64,000 nucleotides of DNA from DASQPA01 sp963757335 (GTDB lineage: Bacteria > Acidobacteriota > Thermoanaerobaculia > Multivoradales > UBA5704). The notes beneath the pieces were generated by a model. That model worked only from the letters and a program-made list of their open reading frames with translations. It did not search any database and was not told the DNA's origin. Both the position numbers and the translations under genes were made by a program. The stretch spans positions 186,001 to 250,000 of the forward strand of contig CAVWRJ010000024.1 in the NCBI GenBank assembly GCA_963757335.1, read 5' to 3'. Shown in pieces: positions 26,483 through 36,193 of the stretch. The stretch's first letter is position 1; each line of letters starts with the position of its first letter.

Positions 26483-28398
26483 ATGAGCGATTCGCCCGAG
26501 AATCACGCCTACGGGGTGCGTTCGCCGCAACCGTCCGCTTCTCCCTCGGCGACGCCAGAGGCCACCTATGCCGTCCGAGCGCCCGGCGGCCCGGGGGTCG
26601 CCGCGGCGAGAGCGGCGGCCAAGAAGCGGATCGCGATCTTCGTCGCCCACGGCATGGGCCAGCAGATCCCCTTCGAGACCCTGGACCAGGTGGCGGAGGG
26701 TCTGCGCCGCCAGGATCCGCGCTGGGATGCCGACGATCCGCGGTCGAAACCTCAGCCCATGGCGGAGTCCGTCGCGGTCGGCGACCAGGTTTTACAGCGG
26801 GTGGTGCTCGATCTCCAGGACGGCGAGGGACAGTCCCACGAGGTCCACGTCTACGAAGGCTATTGGGCGCCCCTGACCGAGGGGCAAGTCACTCTGCGGG
26901 ACGTCATCGGCTTCCTCTTTCGGGCGGGTTTGAACGGCATCAAGAACGGCAGCCAGCCGTTCAAGCGCTGGCTGTTCGACCGCTACGCCGCCTTCCCCGC
27001 CCCGATCCGGACCGTCCTCTACCTGCTGACCGCCCTCGGCATGGTCGCTTCCCTGGTGATCCTGAACACCGCCATCGTGCTGGTCTCGGCGGCCCGCTCG
27101 CCGCTCCAGAGCCCTCCCGGCTGGCTGAGCGACGGTCTCTTCGCGGACCTGACGACGACCTTCAACGCCTATCTCTTCTCGCTCTTTCCATTCGCGGTCG
27201 CCATCGGCCTCGGGATCTGGCTCCACGGCAAGAAGCGGTTCCTCCTGTTTAGCCGTGTCCTGGGCTATCTGAGCCCGCCGCTCTTCTTCGTCGTCGTCTT
27301 GACCACCCTCCTCTCCGGCATCGCCGTCCCCGCTCTCTTCTACGGTCACATCCAGTGGGTCTCCGGCAAGAAGGAGCAGATCTGGCCGTGGGTGCTTGGG
27401 GGAAGGGGGGTCCAGATCGAGGCCTTCAACGGATTCTTCGAGACCTGGGTCTTCCGCCTCCTGGTCGCCGGCGTCGGACTTTTTCTGCTCCTCTGGGCCT
27501 GCCGGATCGCCATGGGTGTCTTGCGCAATGTCTTTCCCCAGGAAGGGGGGCGCCCGAGAAGGGCCGCTGGCTCACTCTCATCTATGCCCTCTGTTTTCTT
27601 TGCATCGCCCTCGTCGCCGGCTATGAGATCTTCCGCTTCGTAAGCTGGATGCTGACGATCCCGGAAGCTCAAGGCCGCCCCTGGAATCTCGTACGGAGCG
27701 GGATCGCCTGGCCTCTCCTCGTCCTCGTCGGGATGTTCGTCCGCGGCGTGCTCATCCAGTACGTGGGCGATGTCGCGGCCTATGTCACCTCCCATACCCT
27801 CGACCGCTTCGAAGAGTTGCGGCAGAAAATCAAGAGCTGCGTGGGGAACGCGGCCCGCGCCGTGTACGCCCGGCAGGAGCCGGACGGCGGCGGCTACCAG
27901 CAGGTGATCGCCGTCGGGCACTCCCTCGGTTCGGCGGTCGTCTATGACACCTTGAACCGGCTGATCCTCGAGGACAATCTGGCCGGTCCCCAGGGCCACG
28001 GCTTTCTCGACGTGGCGAAGCGGACGCCCCTCTTCCTGACCTTCGGCTCGCCGCTCAACAAGTTCGCCTTCCTCTTCGCCCTGCAGGCCGCGAAGACGAC
28101 AGAGGCCCGCGAGGCCCTCGCCGCCGCGGCCCAGCCGCTCCTGCTCGAGAACTACCGGTTCCGGCCCGAACGCTGGATCAACCTCTACTCCCCGTGGGAC
28201 ATCATCAGCGGGAGCCTCACCTACTACGATCTGCCCGGGGTCGATCCCAGGACCCAGCCGAAGGCGGTCTGCAACCAGACCGACCCCGCCGCGGCGACGT
28301 TCCTCGCCGCGCATGTCCAGTACTGGCAGGGAACTCTGCTCTTCGAGACGCTCTACCGGCAGGCGATCGGGAAGCCCGGCCCCTGCGCCCCGAGCTAG
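26483..28398 (+). CDS. Membrane-anchored alpha/beta-hydrolase (lipase-like), frame break at a G run
   Basis: First part (26483 to about 27545): VAHGMGQQIPFETLDQ, the oxyanion strand of a lipase fold, then five or so membrane segments (TVLYLLTALGMVASLVILNT, SLFPFAVAIGLGIWL, PLFFVVVLTTLLSGI, LLVAGVGLFLLLWACRI). At the GGGGGG at about 27546 the frame slips by -1 and continues with another TM pair and the catalytic half: AVGHSLGSAVVYDTLNRL (nucleophile Ser), LFLTFGSPLNKF and INLYSPWDIISG (likely Asp). Joined length is about 638 residues. It probably hydrolyses an ester at the membrane; the substrate is unknown. Confidence 0.8.
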
Positions 28399-28405
28399 AG
28401 CCGAC

Positions 28406-30154
28406 CTACCCGCGGAGCGCCAGGCGGAAGATTCCCGGCAGCTTGGCGAGGGACGGCGCGGCCTCGAAGCGGGAGAGCTTGGGGGTCAGCTTGTGGGCGG
28501 TCCGGTGGGTGGCGAACCAGACCGGCTTGGGGAAGACCCGGAACGGGGCGCGGACCACCGACTTCTCGACCCGCGAGAACATCAGGGTGTTGTGGACGAT
28601 CCCGGTGCCGGACTGGATGTCGGTTCGGTCGTGCCCGGGGAAGGCTCCCCAGGGGGTGACGACGAGGCCGTAGCCGATCGCCGCCCAGTGGTTGACGGCG
28701 ACGGTCCCATAGCGGAGGTCGGCGACGGCCTTTTCGAAGGCCAGGGCGACCTCCGGGTCGGCGAGCGACTTGGGATGGACGAGGAGGGTGGCGTTCAACG
28801 TCCCCCAGAGGCTCTCGTTGGCGAAGGCCACCGCCCGCTCCAGGAAGGCGGGTACCGAGGGGGCGGCGATCGGCGTTTCGGCGAAGAGGCCAACGAAGGC
28901 TTCCGTCGTGTAGCAGATCTCGTCCCGCCTCGTGGCGTCGAGCCCAGGGATGAGCGCCCAGCCCAGCCGGTCGCCCTCCGCCGCGCCGAACACCTCGGCC
29001 TCCGGATGCTGGTGGAGGAAAGCGTCATAGCGGTCGGCGGCGCCGGGATAGTAGGCCTTCCGGGTCGGCACCTGGGCGAGGAGCAGCTTGATCTTGCGGA
29101 GGAAAGCGTCCCGCTGGCTCCATCCCGCCTGGGTGACGATCACCCGGGTGGCGTTGCAGTTGAAGCCGGCGTTGTTGACCAGCATGGTGACCAGGTTCTC
29201 CGCCTGGTAGGCGAGATCCCTCTCGCTCCAGGGGCCGGGGACGATGATCACCGGGCTGACGTTTCCGAGCTCGGCGCTGATCGGCTTGGCGACGAGCGGA
29301 CGGTTCTCGCGCTTGCGCGCCTCGCCTTCCGCCCCGGGGCCGAAGACGATCGCCTCGTAGGTCTTGTCCGAGCCGGTGATGTGGATCGAGTCGACGTCCG
29401 GATGGCGGCAGAGGTAGGCGCCCTCCGCGGCGCCGCCGTAGACCTGGCGCAGGAAGCCGCGGTCGATGAGCGCCCGGAAGCCCTCTTCGAGGAGCGGCCC
29501 GAGATAGATGTTCACCGGATGGACCTTGTAGACCACCACCTGGTTCTCGACGAACAGTTTGTAGAGGGCGTCCATGGGGCCGATCGAGGAGACGTTGCCG
29601 GCCCCGAGGACGAGGCAGACCCCGCCCCCGTCCTTCTTCCGGTAGGCCAGTGCCTGGGTCTCGGGGAGGCCCGCGGCCGTCACTCCGGGCTCCATCCAGA
29701 CCTCCGCGGTGACGCCGGTGTAGAAGATCCGGTCCCAGAGATCCTGGGGGAAGACCCGCGCCGAGAGCTGGCCGCCGGGGAGGGTTTTCACCGGTCCTGG
29801 GATTCTTGGACTGCCGTGGGCGAGGATGTCCGCGAGCGACTTTTTCAAGAGCCGGAGGTTGCGCAGCACGAAGTAGGGGCCGACCAGGGCCTCCTCTCCG
29901 GCGCTCGGGTGGGACGGGTCGAGCCCCTCGGCCCGCTGACAGGCCGCGCTCCAGCGGTCGGCGATCCCCAGGAAGCCGTGGATCAGCTCGTCGAGGAGCG
30001 CGATACGTTCGGGGAGCGGGATCTTCGCCCAGTCGGCCTTCCGGCACTTCAAACCGGCGACCGCGGCGTCCAGGGCGCCCCGCGAGCTGCCGTCGAGGCC
30101 GGCGAAGGCGGGAGCGGGAGGCTTCGGCGTACCGCGAGGGGGTGCGATCGTCAT
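28406..30154 (-). CDS. Aldehyde dehydrogenase superfamily protein
   Basis: 582 residues, longer than the usual 480-500. The catalytic Cys is in NAGFNCNATRVIV and the general-base Glu is in SAELGNVSPVII. The Rossmann part includes VCLVLGAGNVSSIGPMDAL and SIHITGSDKTYEAIV. The wording departs from classical ALDHs and resembles a divergent branch whose substrates are unknown; a lipid or fatty aldehyde is possible but only a guess. GTG-ATG pair at the start; ATG 30154 is preceded by GGAGGTCGTG. It converges with the lipase-like gene (8 bp apart), and the GreA-domain gene lies upstream. Confidence 0.88.
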   Translation of the reverse strand: MTIAPPRGTPKPPAPAFAGLDGSSRGALDAAVAGLKCRKADWAKIPLPERIALLDELIHGFLGIADRWSAACQRAEGLDPSHPSAGEEALVGPYFVLRNLRLLKKSLADILAHGSPRIPGPVKTLPGGQLSARVFPQDLWDRIFYTGVTAEVWMEPGVTAAGLPETQALAYRKKDGGGVCLVLGAGNVSSIGPMDALYKLFVENQVVVYKVHPVNIYLGPLLEEGFRALIDRGFLRQVYGGAAEGAYLCRHPDVDSIHITGSDKTYEAIVFGPGAEGEARKRENRPLVAKPISAELGNVSPVIIVPGPWSERDLAYQAENLVTMLVNNAGFNCNATRVIVTQAGWSQRDAFLRKIKLLLAQVPTRKAYYPGAADRYDAFLHQHPEAEVFGAAEGDRLGWALIPGLDATRRDEICYTTEAFVGLFAETPIAAPSVPAFLERAVAFANESLWGTLNATLLVHPKSLADPEVALAFEKAVADLRYGTVAVNHWAAIGYGLVVTPWGAFPGHDRTDIQSGTGIVHNTLMFSRVEKSVVRAPFRVFPKPVWFATHRTAHKLTPKLSRFEAAPSLAKLPGIFRLALRG

Positions 30155-30276
30155 CACGACCTCCGAGGGAGCTTGGGGTAGCTCCCGGGCGGTTCAAGAT
30201 AGCACAGGCGCTATTTCTGAGCTGGCGGAAGGCTTATGGAAGAGCGTTCCCCTCAGCTTCTGCCCCTGGGGAGGGC

Positions 30277-32349
30277 CTACTTGTAGGGCTCGATCGCCGC
30301 GATCCGGTAACGGTGGCCGGCGAGCTCGATCTCGTCGCCCAGGCTTCTGCCGAGGACCTGCTTCGCGATCTCGGACTCGTAGGAGAGGATGTCGTCCTCG
30401 GGCTGGCTCTCCCAGGGGCCGAGGATGATGATCGTCCGCTGCCGGGCAGGGCCTTCCAGGCGGACCCGGGTGCCGATCCGAACCTCGGAGAGGTCGGTCC
30501 CCTCGATCTCGATCAGGCGGACTCGCAGGAGCTCGGAGTTGAGCGCCGAGGCGCGGGCGTTCAGGTACTCGTGACGCTGGCGCGCCGACTTGTACTCGAA
30601 GTTCTCGCGCAGGTCGCCCATCGCCCGCGCCTCTTCGATCGCCTTGCGGTTGGCCGGGATGTCGATCGACATGATCTGCTTCAATTCCGCCCGCTTCTCC
30701 TCCATCTTCTCCTGGGTGGCGTAGAGGGCGTTCTGATTCTCCCGGCGGAGCGAGCTGAAGCGGAGCTCGAGGGCGTTGGAGAGCGAATCGCGCTGGTAGG
30801 GCTCGAGGCCGGCGGCGCGGTGGACCGCGTCCTCCGCCTGCACCGCCTGCTCCTCGGTCAGATGGGTGAGGAGGCGCGGCACCGTGCTCCCCGACTCGGC
30901 GAGGGCCACGAGGCGGACCCGGTAGGAGGCGAACTCGTCGCGGTTCAAGCTCCCCAGGATCTGCTGCAGGAGGCGCAGCGGGCTGCGGCTGCGGAGCGCC
31001 TCGTCGGACGCTGCCCGCTCGGCCAGCCAGACGAAGGCGGCGGGGTGGCGGTGGGGGGCGGAGACGAGACCGTCCAGGAAGCGGTCGAGGTCCTTGGGCG
31101 ACCCCTTGGCGAGGCCGTCGACCAGCACCTCGATGGCGCGCGGGTCGGTCTCCTGGGCGAGGAGGCCCAGGTAGACGCCGGCCCAGTCGTCCCGGTACTC
31201 GCGGAGCATGGTGTAGCCGCGCTCGCGGAGGAGCCGGTCCTCGACCCCGGAGAGCAGGCGCACCGGGTCGGCCGAATCGGCGAGGAGGGCGTCGGGCGCC
31301 CAGTCGAGGTCGTCGGGGACGCCGCCGCTCCGCTCCAGGGAGTACCAGATCTCGTAGGCAAGCCCCGGATCCCGGTCCGCCGCCACTTCGCCCAACTTGA
31401 GGAGGTCGGCCGCCATGCGCTTTCGCAGCTCCGGATCGCGGGCGCCGTCCCGCCGCAGGAGATCGATCTTCTTCCTCGGGGTCGCCTTGGCGAAGGTTCG
31501 CCAGACCGAGTCCAGGGCGTCGCCGCTCGACTCCGCCCAGTGGTAGGTCTGCTTGGCGCCGCTCCCCGAGGAGACCACCTGCTGGTGCTTGCGCGCCGCC
31601 GTCCACCAGGAGGTCCAGCCGGACTCGGTGACCAGTCCGTAGACGGCGTCGCGGATCTCCCCCGCGCCCATCGGCCGGCCGTAGCTCGTGAGGATGGCCT
31701 TGAGCAGCTCGGTTGGGGGGAGGGCGGCGACCGCTTTCGGTTCTTCGATTTTGCGCCGGAGGATGTGGCCCTGGGGGAGCGGCTGGAGGAGCTTGGGGGC
31801 GGCCTTGAAGCCGACGCTCATCCCGGGGAAGCGTTCGAAGTCGATCTTGAAGCTCTCGAGCCCGAGGTTCGCCTCGATCACCCGTCCGGCGCCCCGCCCC
31901 GGCATGAAGACGATGGAGCCGACGTCGAACTGGAGGAGGTTCTGAAGACGCTCGACCTTCTCCCAGGTTTTGGGGACGTCGTGGGTTGCTTTGGTCATTC
32001 CCACTGCTTCCTTGAGGCCCTTGTAGGTCGGGCGCCCGGCGTAAAGTTTATCTAAGGAGGTGACGATCTGGGGGTGGAGCGTCTCGGGGGTGGGGAAGAG
32101 GATGGCGCCGATCCGCTCGAGGAGCTTCAAGCGCACCGCCCACTGCTTCTGCTCCTTCAACTGCTCGTCGAGCATCCCCAGAAGAAAGCGGGCGCGCTCC
32201 TCCTCGGCCGTCCCTATCAGGGCCCGGGCCACGCCGACGAAGAAGTCGAGGTCGTTCGGGGCTTCGCCGAGTTGCGCCAGCCAGTCGCTCTCGACGGCGG
32301 CAAAGTCGGCTTTGGCGAGGTGGGCCTGGATGGTGCGGGAGATCGTCAT
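30277..32349 (-). CDS. Very large GreA/GreB-domain protein
   Basis: 690 residues, against about 158 for GreA. The last 165 residues are a complete GreA: the coiled-coil hairpin (NRKAIEEARAMGDLRENFEY, with acidic tip residues in GDLRENFEY) and the FKBP-like C-terminal domain (IGTRVRLEG, SYESEIAKQVLGRSLGDEIE). The first 520 residues are helical, with a short beta-domain around residues 140-200 (VGSIVFMPGRGAGRVIEAN) and many helical-repeat-like helices. GreA proteins enter the RNA polymerase secondary channel and promote cleavage of backtracked RNA. The large N-terminal part may recruit another factor; that is inference. ATG 32349. Confidence 0.85.
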   Translation of the reverse strand: MTISRTIQAHLAKADFAAVESDWLAQLGEAPNDLDFFVGVARALIGTAEEERARFLLGMLDEQLKEQKQWAVRLKLLERIGAILFPTPETLHPQIVTSLDKLYAGRPTYKGLKEAVGMTKATHDVPKTWEKVERLQNLLQFDVGSIVFMPGRGAGRVIEANLGLESFKIDFERFPGMSVGFKAAPKLLQPLPQGHILRRKIEEPKAVAALPPTELLKAILTSYGRPMGAGEIRDAVYGLVTESGWTSWWTAARKHQQVVSSGSGAKQTYHWAESSGDALDSVWRTFAKATPRKKIDLLRRDGARDPELRKRMAADLLKLGEVAADRDPGLAYEIWYSLERSGGVPDDLDWAPDALLADSADPVRLLSGVEDRLLRERGYTMLREYRDDWAGVYLGLLAQETDPRAIEVLVDGLAKGSPKDLDRFLDGLVSAPHRHPAAFVWLAERAASDEALRSRSPLRLLQQILGSLNRDEFASYRVRLVALAESGSTVPRLLTHLTEEQAVQAEDAVHRAAGLEPYQRDSLSNALELRFSSLRRENQNALYATQEKMEEKRAELKQIMSIDIPANRKAIEEARAMGDLRENFEYKSARQRHEYLNARASALNSELLRVRLIEIEGTDLSEVRIGTRVRLEGPARQRTIIILGPWESQPEDDILSYESEIAKQVLGRSLGDEIELAGHRYRIAAIEPYK

Positions 32350-32534
32350 CGCGAAGTTGGAAGATAGCAGATTTGAAATTCTCTTAGGAGAGGTCCGCGC
32401 GAGTCTGGACGGCCCGACTCTTGCTGAAGGTCTTGCTGAAGGTTCCGCTGAGGCTTTGACCCAAGGTAGGGAGCACCCTCCAAGAGGAACGTCAATTTGA
32501 CCCGGAGCGGAGGGCCGCGTAGAGTTAACAACGC

Positions 32535-33594
32535 GTGCCGAAAAACGTGTCGAGAAAAAATCGCATCCCGCTGAGGAGAAACGATCCGGAGGGCCGGAAC
32601 GAGGCTGAGACCGTGACCGAGCCGCAGGGGCCGGGGAATCTCTCCGGCAGGCGACCGGGGCGGCAGCCGCCCTGGGACAAGGGGGGGGAGCCCGAGCCGG
32701 GCTCCTTCGGCACCTGGCTGCGCCGCCAGCGGGAGCTCCGCGAGATCAGCCTGCGCGACGTCGCCGAGCGCACCAAGATCAGCCTGCGCTACCTGGAAGC
32801 CATGGAGGAGGACCGCTTCGATCTCCTCCCCGCGCCCGTCTTCGCCAAGGGGTTCCTCCGCGAATATGCCCGCTACGTCGGCCTCTCGCCGGACGAGGTG
32901 GTGAACCACTGGCTGGCGGTGCAGCAGTCGGGCGAGCGGCCGGAAGGGGAGGAGGAGGAAACGGACGCGGCGAGCTCCCGGCGCCGGCTCTCCCGCCTCC
33001 TGCTCCTCCTCGCTCTCCTCATTCTCGCCGCCGTCGCCGCCTTCGCCTTCTACTGGCAGCGGCACCACGCCGCCCCGGCTCCGGCCGGTGCCCGGCCCAC
33101 CGCCGCGACCCCGGGGTCCGCGACGGCTCCCACGGCGCCCGCGCTCCCCGACGCCATGGAACCCACCGAGCCTGCCGCGCTCGCCGCCTCCCGTGCGGCT
33201 GGAACCGCCAGATGCCGCCGGAACCGCCGGAACCGCCGCCGCCGCTCTGCCCGCCGCCGCCCCGGCGGCCGTCGCCCCCCCACCGGGTGAAAATTCCGGC
33301 GACGCTCCGCTCGCCCCGCTCGAGGTGACGATCGACTTCTCCCGCGAGTGCTGGGTCGACGCCCTCATCGACGGCAAGAAGCGGATCGCCGAGCAGCGGG
33401 TGGCGGGGGAGGCCCTCCGGCTCCCGGCGCAGCGTCAGGTGCAGCTCACCCTGGGCGACGCGGGAGCGGCCGAGGTCCAGGTCAACGGCTCGCCCCTCCC
33501 CCTGCCGGTGCTCGGCAAGGGCGAGGTGCTGCGCGACTTCAACATCGACCTCGACACGCTCCGGACCTTGAAGGCCCGGAAAGAGACCCGTTGA
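32535..33594 (+). CDS. RodZ-like HTH membrane protein, frame break in the linker
   Basis: Cytoplasmic HTH_25 domain (GSFGTWLRRQRELREISLRD, RTKISLRYLEAMEEDRFDLL, FAKGFLREYARYVGL), then a TM (LLLLLALLILAAVAAFAFYW), an Ala/Pro-rich periplasmic linker, and after a +1 frame change near 33190-33215 a DUF4115-like beta domain (LEVTIDFSRECWVDALIDGK through GKGEVLRDFNIDLD). RodZ links MreB to the wall-elongation complex. GTG 32535 is the longest start; GTG 32613 is also possible. The coding of the linker is repeat-rich (CCGGAACCG), a place where indels arise. First gene of a four-gene operon. Confidence 0.8.
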
Positions 33595-34622
33595 CGGTGG
33601 CCGACAGCCAGGCCTCTCTGCTCGACCAGATCCGGTCGGGCAACCGCCAGCTCCAGACTCTCGCCGCCGAGGGGCTCCTCCCGGTCTCCTTCGAACAGCT
33701 CGTCCCCCTCCAGGTCTTCCTCGCGAGGGGCGAGGACCCGGCGGTGGCGGAGCTCGCCGCCCGCTCGCTCGCCGCCGTCGATCCTCGCCTCGCCGGCTCC
33801 TTTTTAGCCGGCGAGGCGGACGACGAGGTGCTCGGCTACTTCGCCGAGCAGCTCGGCCACCCGTTGCTCATCGAGGCCATCCTCCGCCGGCGGGACGTGC
33901 CGCGCTCGATCCTCGTCGATCTGGCGCCGCGCCTCTCGACCGATCTCCAGGAGCTCCTTCTCCTGCGCCAGGACGCGATCGTCGAGGAGCCGGCGATCTT
34001 GGACGCCCTGGCCGAGAATCCGCAGCTCTCGACCTACTCCCAGCGGCGGATCGGCGAGTACCGCGAGCACCTCCTGCCGCGGGAGCGCTCGGCGCCCGCC
34101 GACGATCCCGGCGACGTCCCCGGGGAAGATGAGGAGATGCCGGAGGAGGAGTTCGTCGCCGCGGTGGCCGCCGTGCGCGCGGTGCCGGCGGTGGGGGAGA
34201 TCGACGAGCAGACCCGGCTCTCCGAGGGGCAGATCCGGATGCTGCCGCTGCCCGCCCGGATCAAGCTCTCCCGCGGCGCCTCGCGCTCGCTCAGAAACCT
34301 CCTCGTGCGCGACTCCAACGCCCGGGTCGCCATCTCCTGCCTGGCCAACAACCCGGTCTCCGAGCAGGAGGTCGAGACCGTCGCCCGCAACCGCTCGGTC
34401 GTCGAGGACGTCCTCGTCTACATCGGGCGGCGCCGGGAGTGGGCGGGCCGGACGAGCATCCAGCGCGCCCTGGCGCAGAACCCCCGCACGCCGGTCGCTC
34501 TCGCCCTCCGCATCGTGCCCAAGCTCTCGGTCCGCGACCTGAAAGATCTCGGCCGGGACCGGAATATCCCCGACGCGGTGCGAACCCTGGCCCTCAGGTT
34601 GTATAGAATCAAGCGACAGTAA
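33591..34622 (+). CDS. Helical-repeat protein of unknown function
   Basis: About 343 residues, all helical, with repeating short helix pairs such as RSLRNLLVRDSNARVAISCL and RTSIQRALAQNPRTPVALAL that resemble leucine-rich-variant or HEAT-like repeats. An acidic stretch (about 165-185, DDPGDVPGEDEEMPEEEF) splits the two halves. No signal peptide, TM or catalytic motif. The TTG start overlaps the rodZ-like stop (TTGA); GTG 33597 is an alternative. It sits between the RodZ-like protein and a J-domain protein, so it may be an assembly adaptor. Confidence 0.7.
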   Translation: MTVADSQASLLDQIRSGNRQLQTLAAEGLLPVSFEQLVPLQVFLARGEDPAVAELAARSLAAVDPRLAGSFLAGEADDEVLGYFAEQLGHPLLIEAILRRRDVPRSILVDLAPRLSTDLQELLLLRQDAIVEEPAILDALAENPQLSTYSQRRIGEYREHLLPRERSAPADDPGDVPGEDEEMPEEEFVAAVAAVRAVPAVGEIDEQTRLSEGQIRMLPLPARIKLSRGASRSLRNLLVRDSNARVAISCLANNPVSEQEVETVARNRSVVEDVLVYIGRRREWAGRTSIQRALAQNPRTPVALALRIVPKLSVRDLKDLGRDRNIPDAVRTLALRLYRIKRQ

Positions 34623-34633
34623 AAGGTTCGGCC

Positions 34634-35281
34634 ATGCCCAGCGACTTCTACGCCATCCTCGCGTTGCCGCGGAACGCGACCGAGGAGCAGATCCGCCAGC
34701 GGTTCCGCGAGCTCGCGAGAGAGCGCCACCCCGACCGTTTCCAGGGGGAGGCGAAGGTGCGGGCGGAGGGGGAGTTCCAGGAGATCACCCAGGCGTTCAA
34801 CGTGCTCTCCGACGCCGGGCGCCGCCGGAACCACGACCTGGAGCTCACCCGCCCCGAGCCCGGGGCGACGAGCGCCGACCCGCGCCAGCTCGCCCGCGTC
34901 TACCTGCAGCGCGGGATCAAGGCGTACAAAGAGAAGAACCACTACGAGGCGGCCGACAGCTTCGACCGCGCCTCTCAGGCCGATCCCGGCAACGCCCAGG
35001 CCTGGCACCACTTGGCCCTCGCCTGCAGCCAGCAGCCGAGCTGGATCTCCCGCGCCGTCGAGGCGATCGAACGCGCCTGCGAGCTGCAGCCGATGAACGC
35101 CGGGTACCAGAAGCTGGCGGGGAAGATCGCGGTCCTCGCCGGCCAGCCGGAGCTCGCCGAGCGGCACTTCCGTTCCGCCCTCGAATGGGGCGACGACGAT
35201 CCCACCGTCCGCCAGGCGCTCTCAGAGATCGCCGAGCTGTCCAGGTCCCCCAGGCGGGGCCTCTTCGGAAAGGCGAGCTGA
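34634..35281 (+). CDS. J-domain protein with TPR repeats
   Basis: 215 residues. N-terminal J domain (1-70) with the essential HPD in RERHPDRF. The rest is TPR-like: ARVYLQRGIKAYKEKNHYEA, NAQAWHHLALACSQQ, then a further repeat pair to about residue 200. It would stimulate a DnaK ATPase and bring a client through the TPR part. ATG 34634 lies 11 bp after the previous stop. The stop overlaps the phosphatase ATG (TGATG). Not a full DnaJ: Gly/Phe and zinc regions are absent. Confidence 0.88.
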   Translation: MPSDFYAILALPRNATEEQIRQRFRELARERHPDRFQGEAKVRAEGEFQEITQAFNVLSDAGRRRNHDLELTRPEPGATSADPRQLARVYLQRGIKAYKEKNHYEAADSFDRASQADPGNAQAWHHLALACSQQPSWISRAVEAIERACELQPMNAGYQKLAGKIAVLAGQPELAERHFRSALEWGDDDPTVRQALSEIAELSRSPRRGLFGKAS

Positions 35282-36069
35282 TGCCGCGCATCAAAGCCTG
35301 TGGGCTCTCCGACGTCGGGCTCACCCGGGCCCACAACGAGGACTACTTCGAGGTCGATCCGCGCCACCGGCTGTTCGTCGTCGCCGACGGCATGGGTGGT
35401 CACAGTCACGGCGAGGTGGCGGCGCAGATCGCCGTCCAGGCCATCCACGACTTCATCGAGAAGACCGACGACCGGGACACCACCTGGCCCTCGGTGACCG
35501 ACTCGCGCTTGAAGCGCCACTCGAACCTCTTGAAGATGGCCGTCCGCCTGGCGCACGACCGGGTAATGGGGGCGATCCGCGAGGACGGCTCGCTCTCCGG
35601 CATGGGGACGACCGTCGTCGGGCTCCTCCTCGAAGGGACGACCGCGGCGGTGGCGCACGTCGGCGACAGCCGGGTCTACCGCCTGCGCGACGGCCGACTC
35701 GACCAGCTCACCCAGGACCACACCTGGGTGCACGAGCAGGTGATGGCCGGCTTCCTCTCCAAGGAGCAGGCGCGCTCGCACCCGTTGAAGAACGTCGTCA
35801 CCCGCGCTCTGGGGGGCGAGAACGACGTGGTCGTCGACGTGCGCGAGGTCGAGGTCCAACCCGGCGACCTCTACCTCCTCTGCTCGGACGGCCTGACCTC
35901 CATGCTCGGGGATGCCGACATCCGCGAGCGGCTCGCCTCCGGCCGCGACCTCCACGAGATCTGCCGCACCCTGATCAACGACTCCAACGCCCGCGGCGGG
36001 ATCGACAACGTGACCGTGGTGCTGCTCTCGATCGAGGCCGATCCGGAAGCCGGCGACGAGGAGGAGTGA
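35281..36069 (+). CDS. PP2C-type serine/threonine phosphatase
   Basis: 262 residues. Metal-site and core motifs: GLTRAHNEDYFEV, VVADGMGGHSHGE, SGMGTTVVGLL, AHVGDSRVYRL, LLCSDGLTSML and GGIDNVTVVLL, all in PP2C order with the usual Asp residues. Soluble, no extra domains. It dephosphorylates Ser/Thr of proteins phosphorylated by Hanks-type kinases; no such kinase lies nearby. ATG overlaps the stop of the J-TPR gene, so it is translationally coupled as the last gene of the rodZ operon. Confidence 0.95.
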   Translation: MPRIKACGLSDVGLTRAHNEDYFEVDPRHRLFVVADGMGGHSHGEVAAQIAVQAIHDFIEKTDDRDTTWPSVTDSRLKRHSNLLKMAVRLAHDRVMGAIREDGSLSGMGTTVVGLLLEGTTAAVAHVGDSRVYRLRDGRLDQLTQDHTWVHEQVMAGFLSKEQARSHPLKNVVTRALGGENDVVVDVREVEVQPGDLYLLCSDGLTSMLGDADIRERLASGRDLHEICRTLINDSNARGGIDNVTVVLLSIEADPEAGDEEE

Positions 36070-36079
36070 CCCTACCCCC

Positions 36080-36170
36080 GGTCCTGGCGCCGTTGGATTC
36101 CGCGGACCGGCGACTGGCTGCGCGGAGCGCCCGAAGGAGCCGGCCCGCAGGAGCCAACGGACCCAGGACC
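36080..36170 (-). repeat. Interspersed palindromic element, copy D
   Basis: On the minus strand the core reads TCCTGCGGGCCGGCTCCTTC then GGGCGCTCCGCGCAGCCAG, matching copies A-C. Arms GGTCCTGGCGCCGTTGG (36080-36096) and CCAACGGACCCAGGACC (36154-36170) pair at 14 of 17 positions. It follows the stop of the PP2C gene. Confidence 0.7.
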
Positions 36171-36193
36171 CCACCCTTCTTTTGAGCTTCGGC

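Noticed and set aside
28313..30181. Long plus-strand frame opposite the aldehyde dehydrogenase
   Set aside because: Shadow frame of low complexity; no ribosome site or motif.
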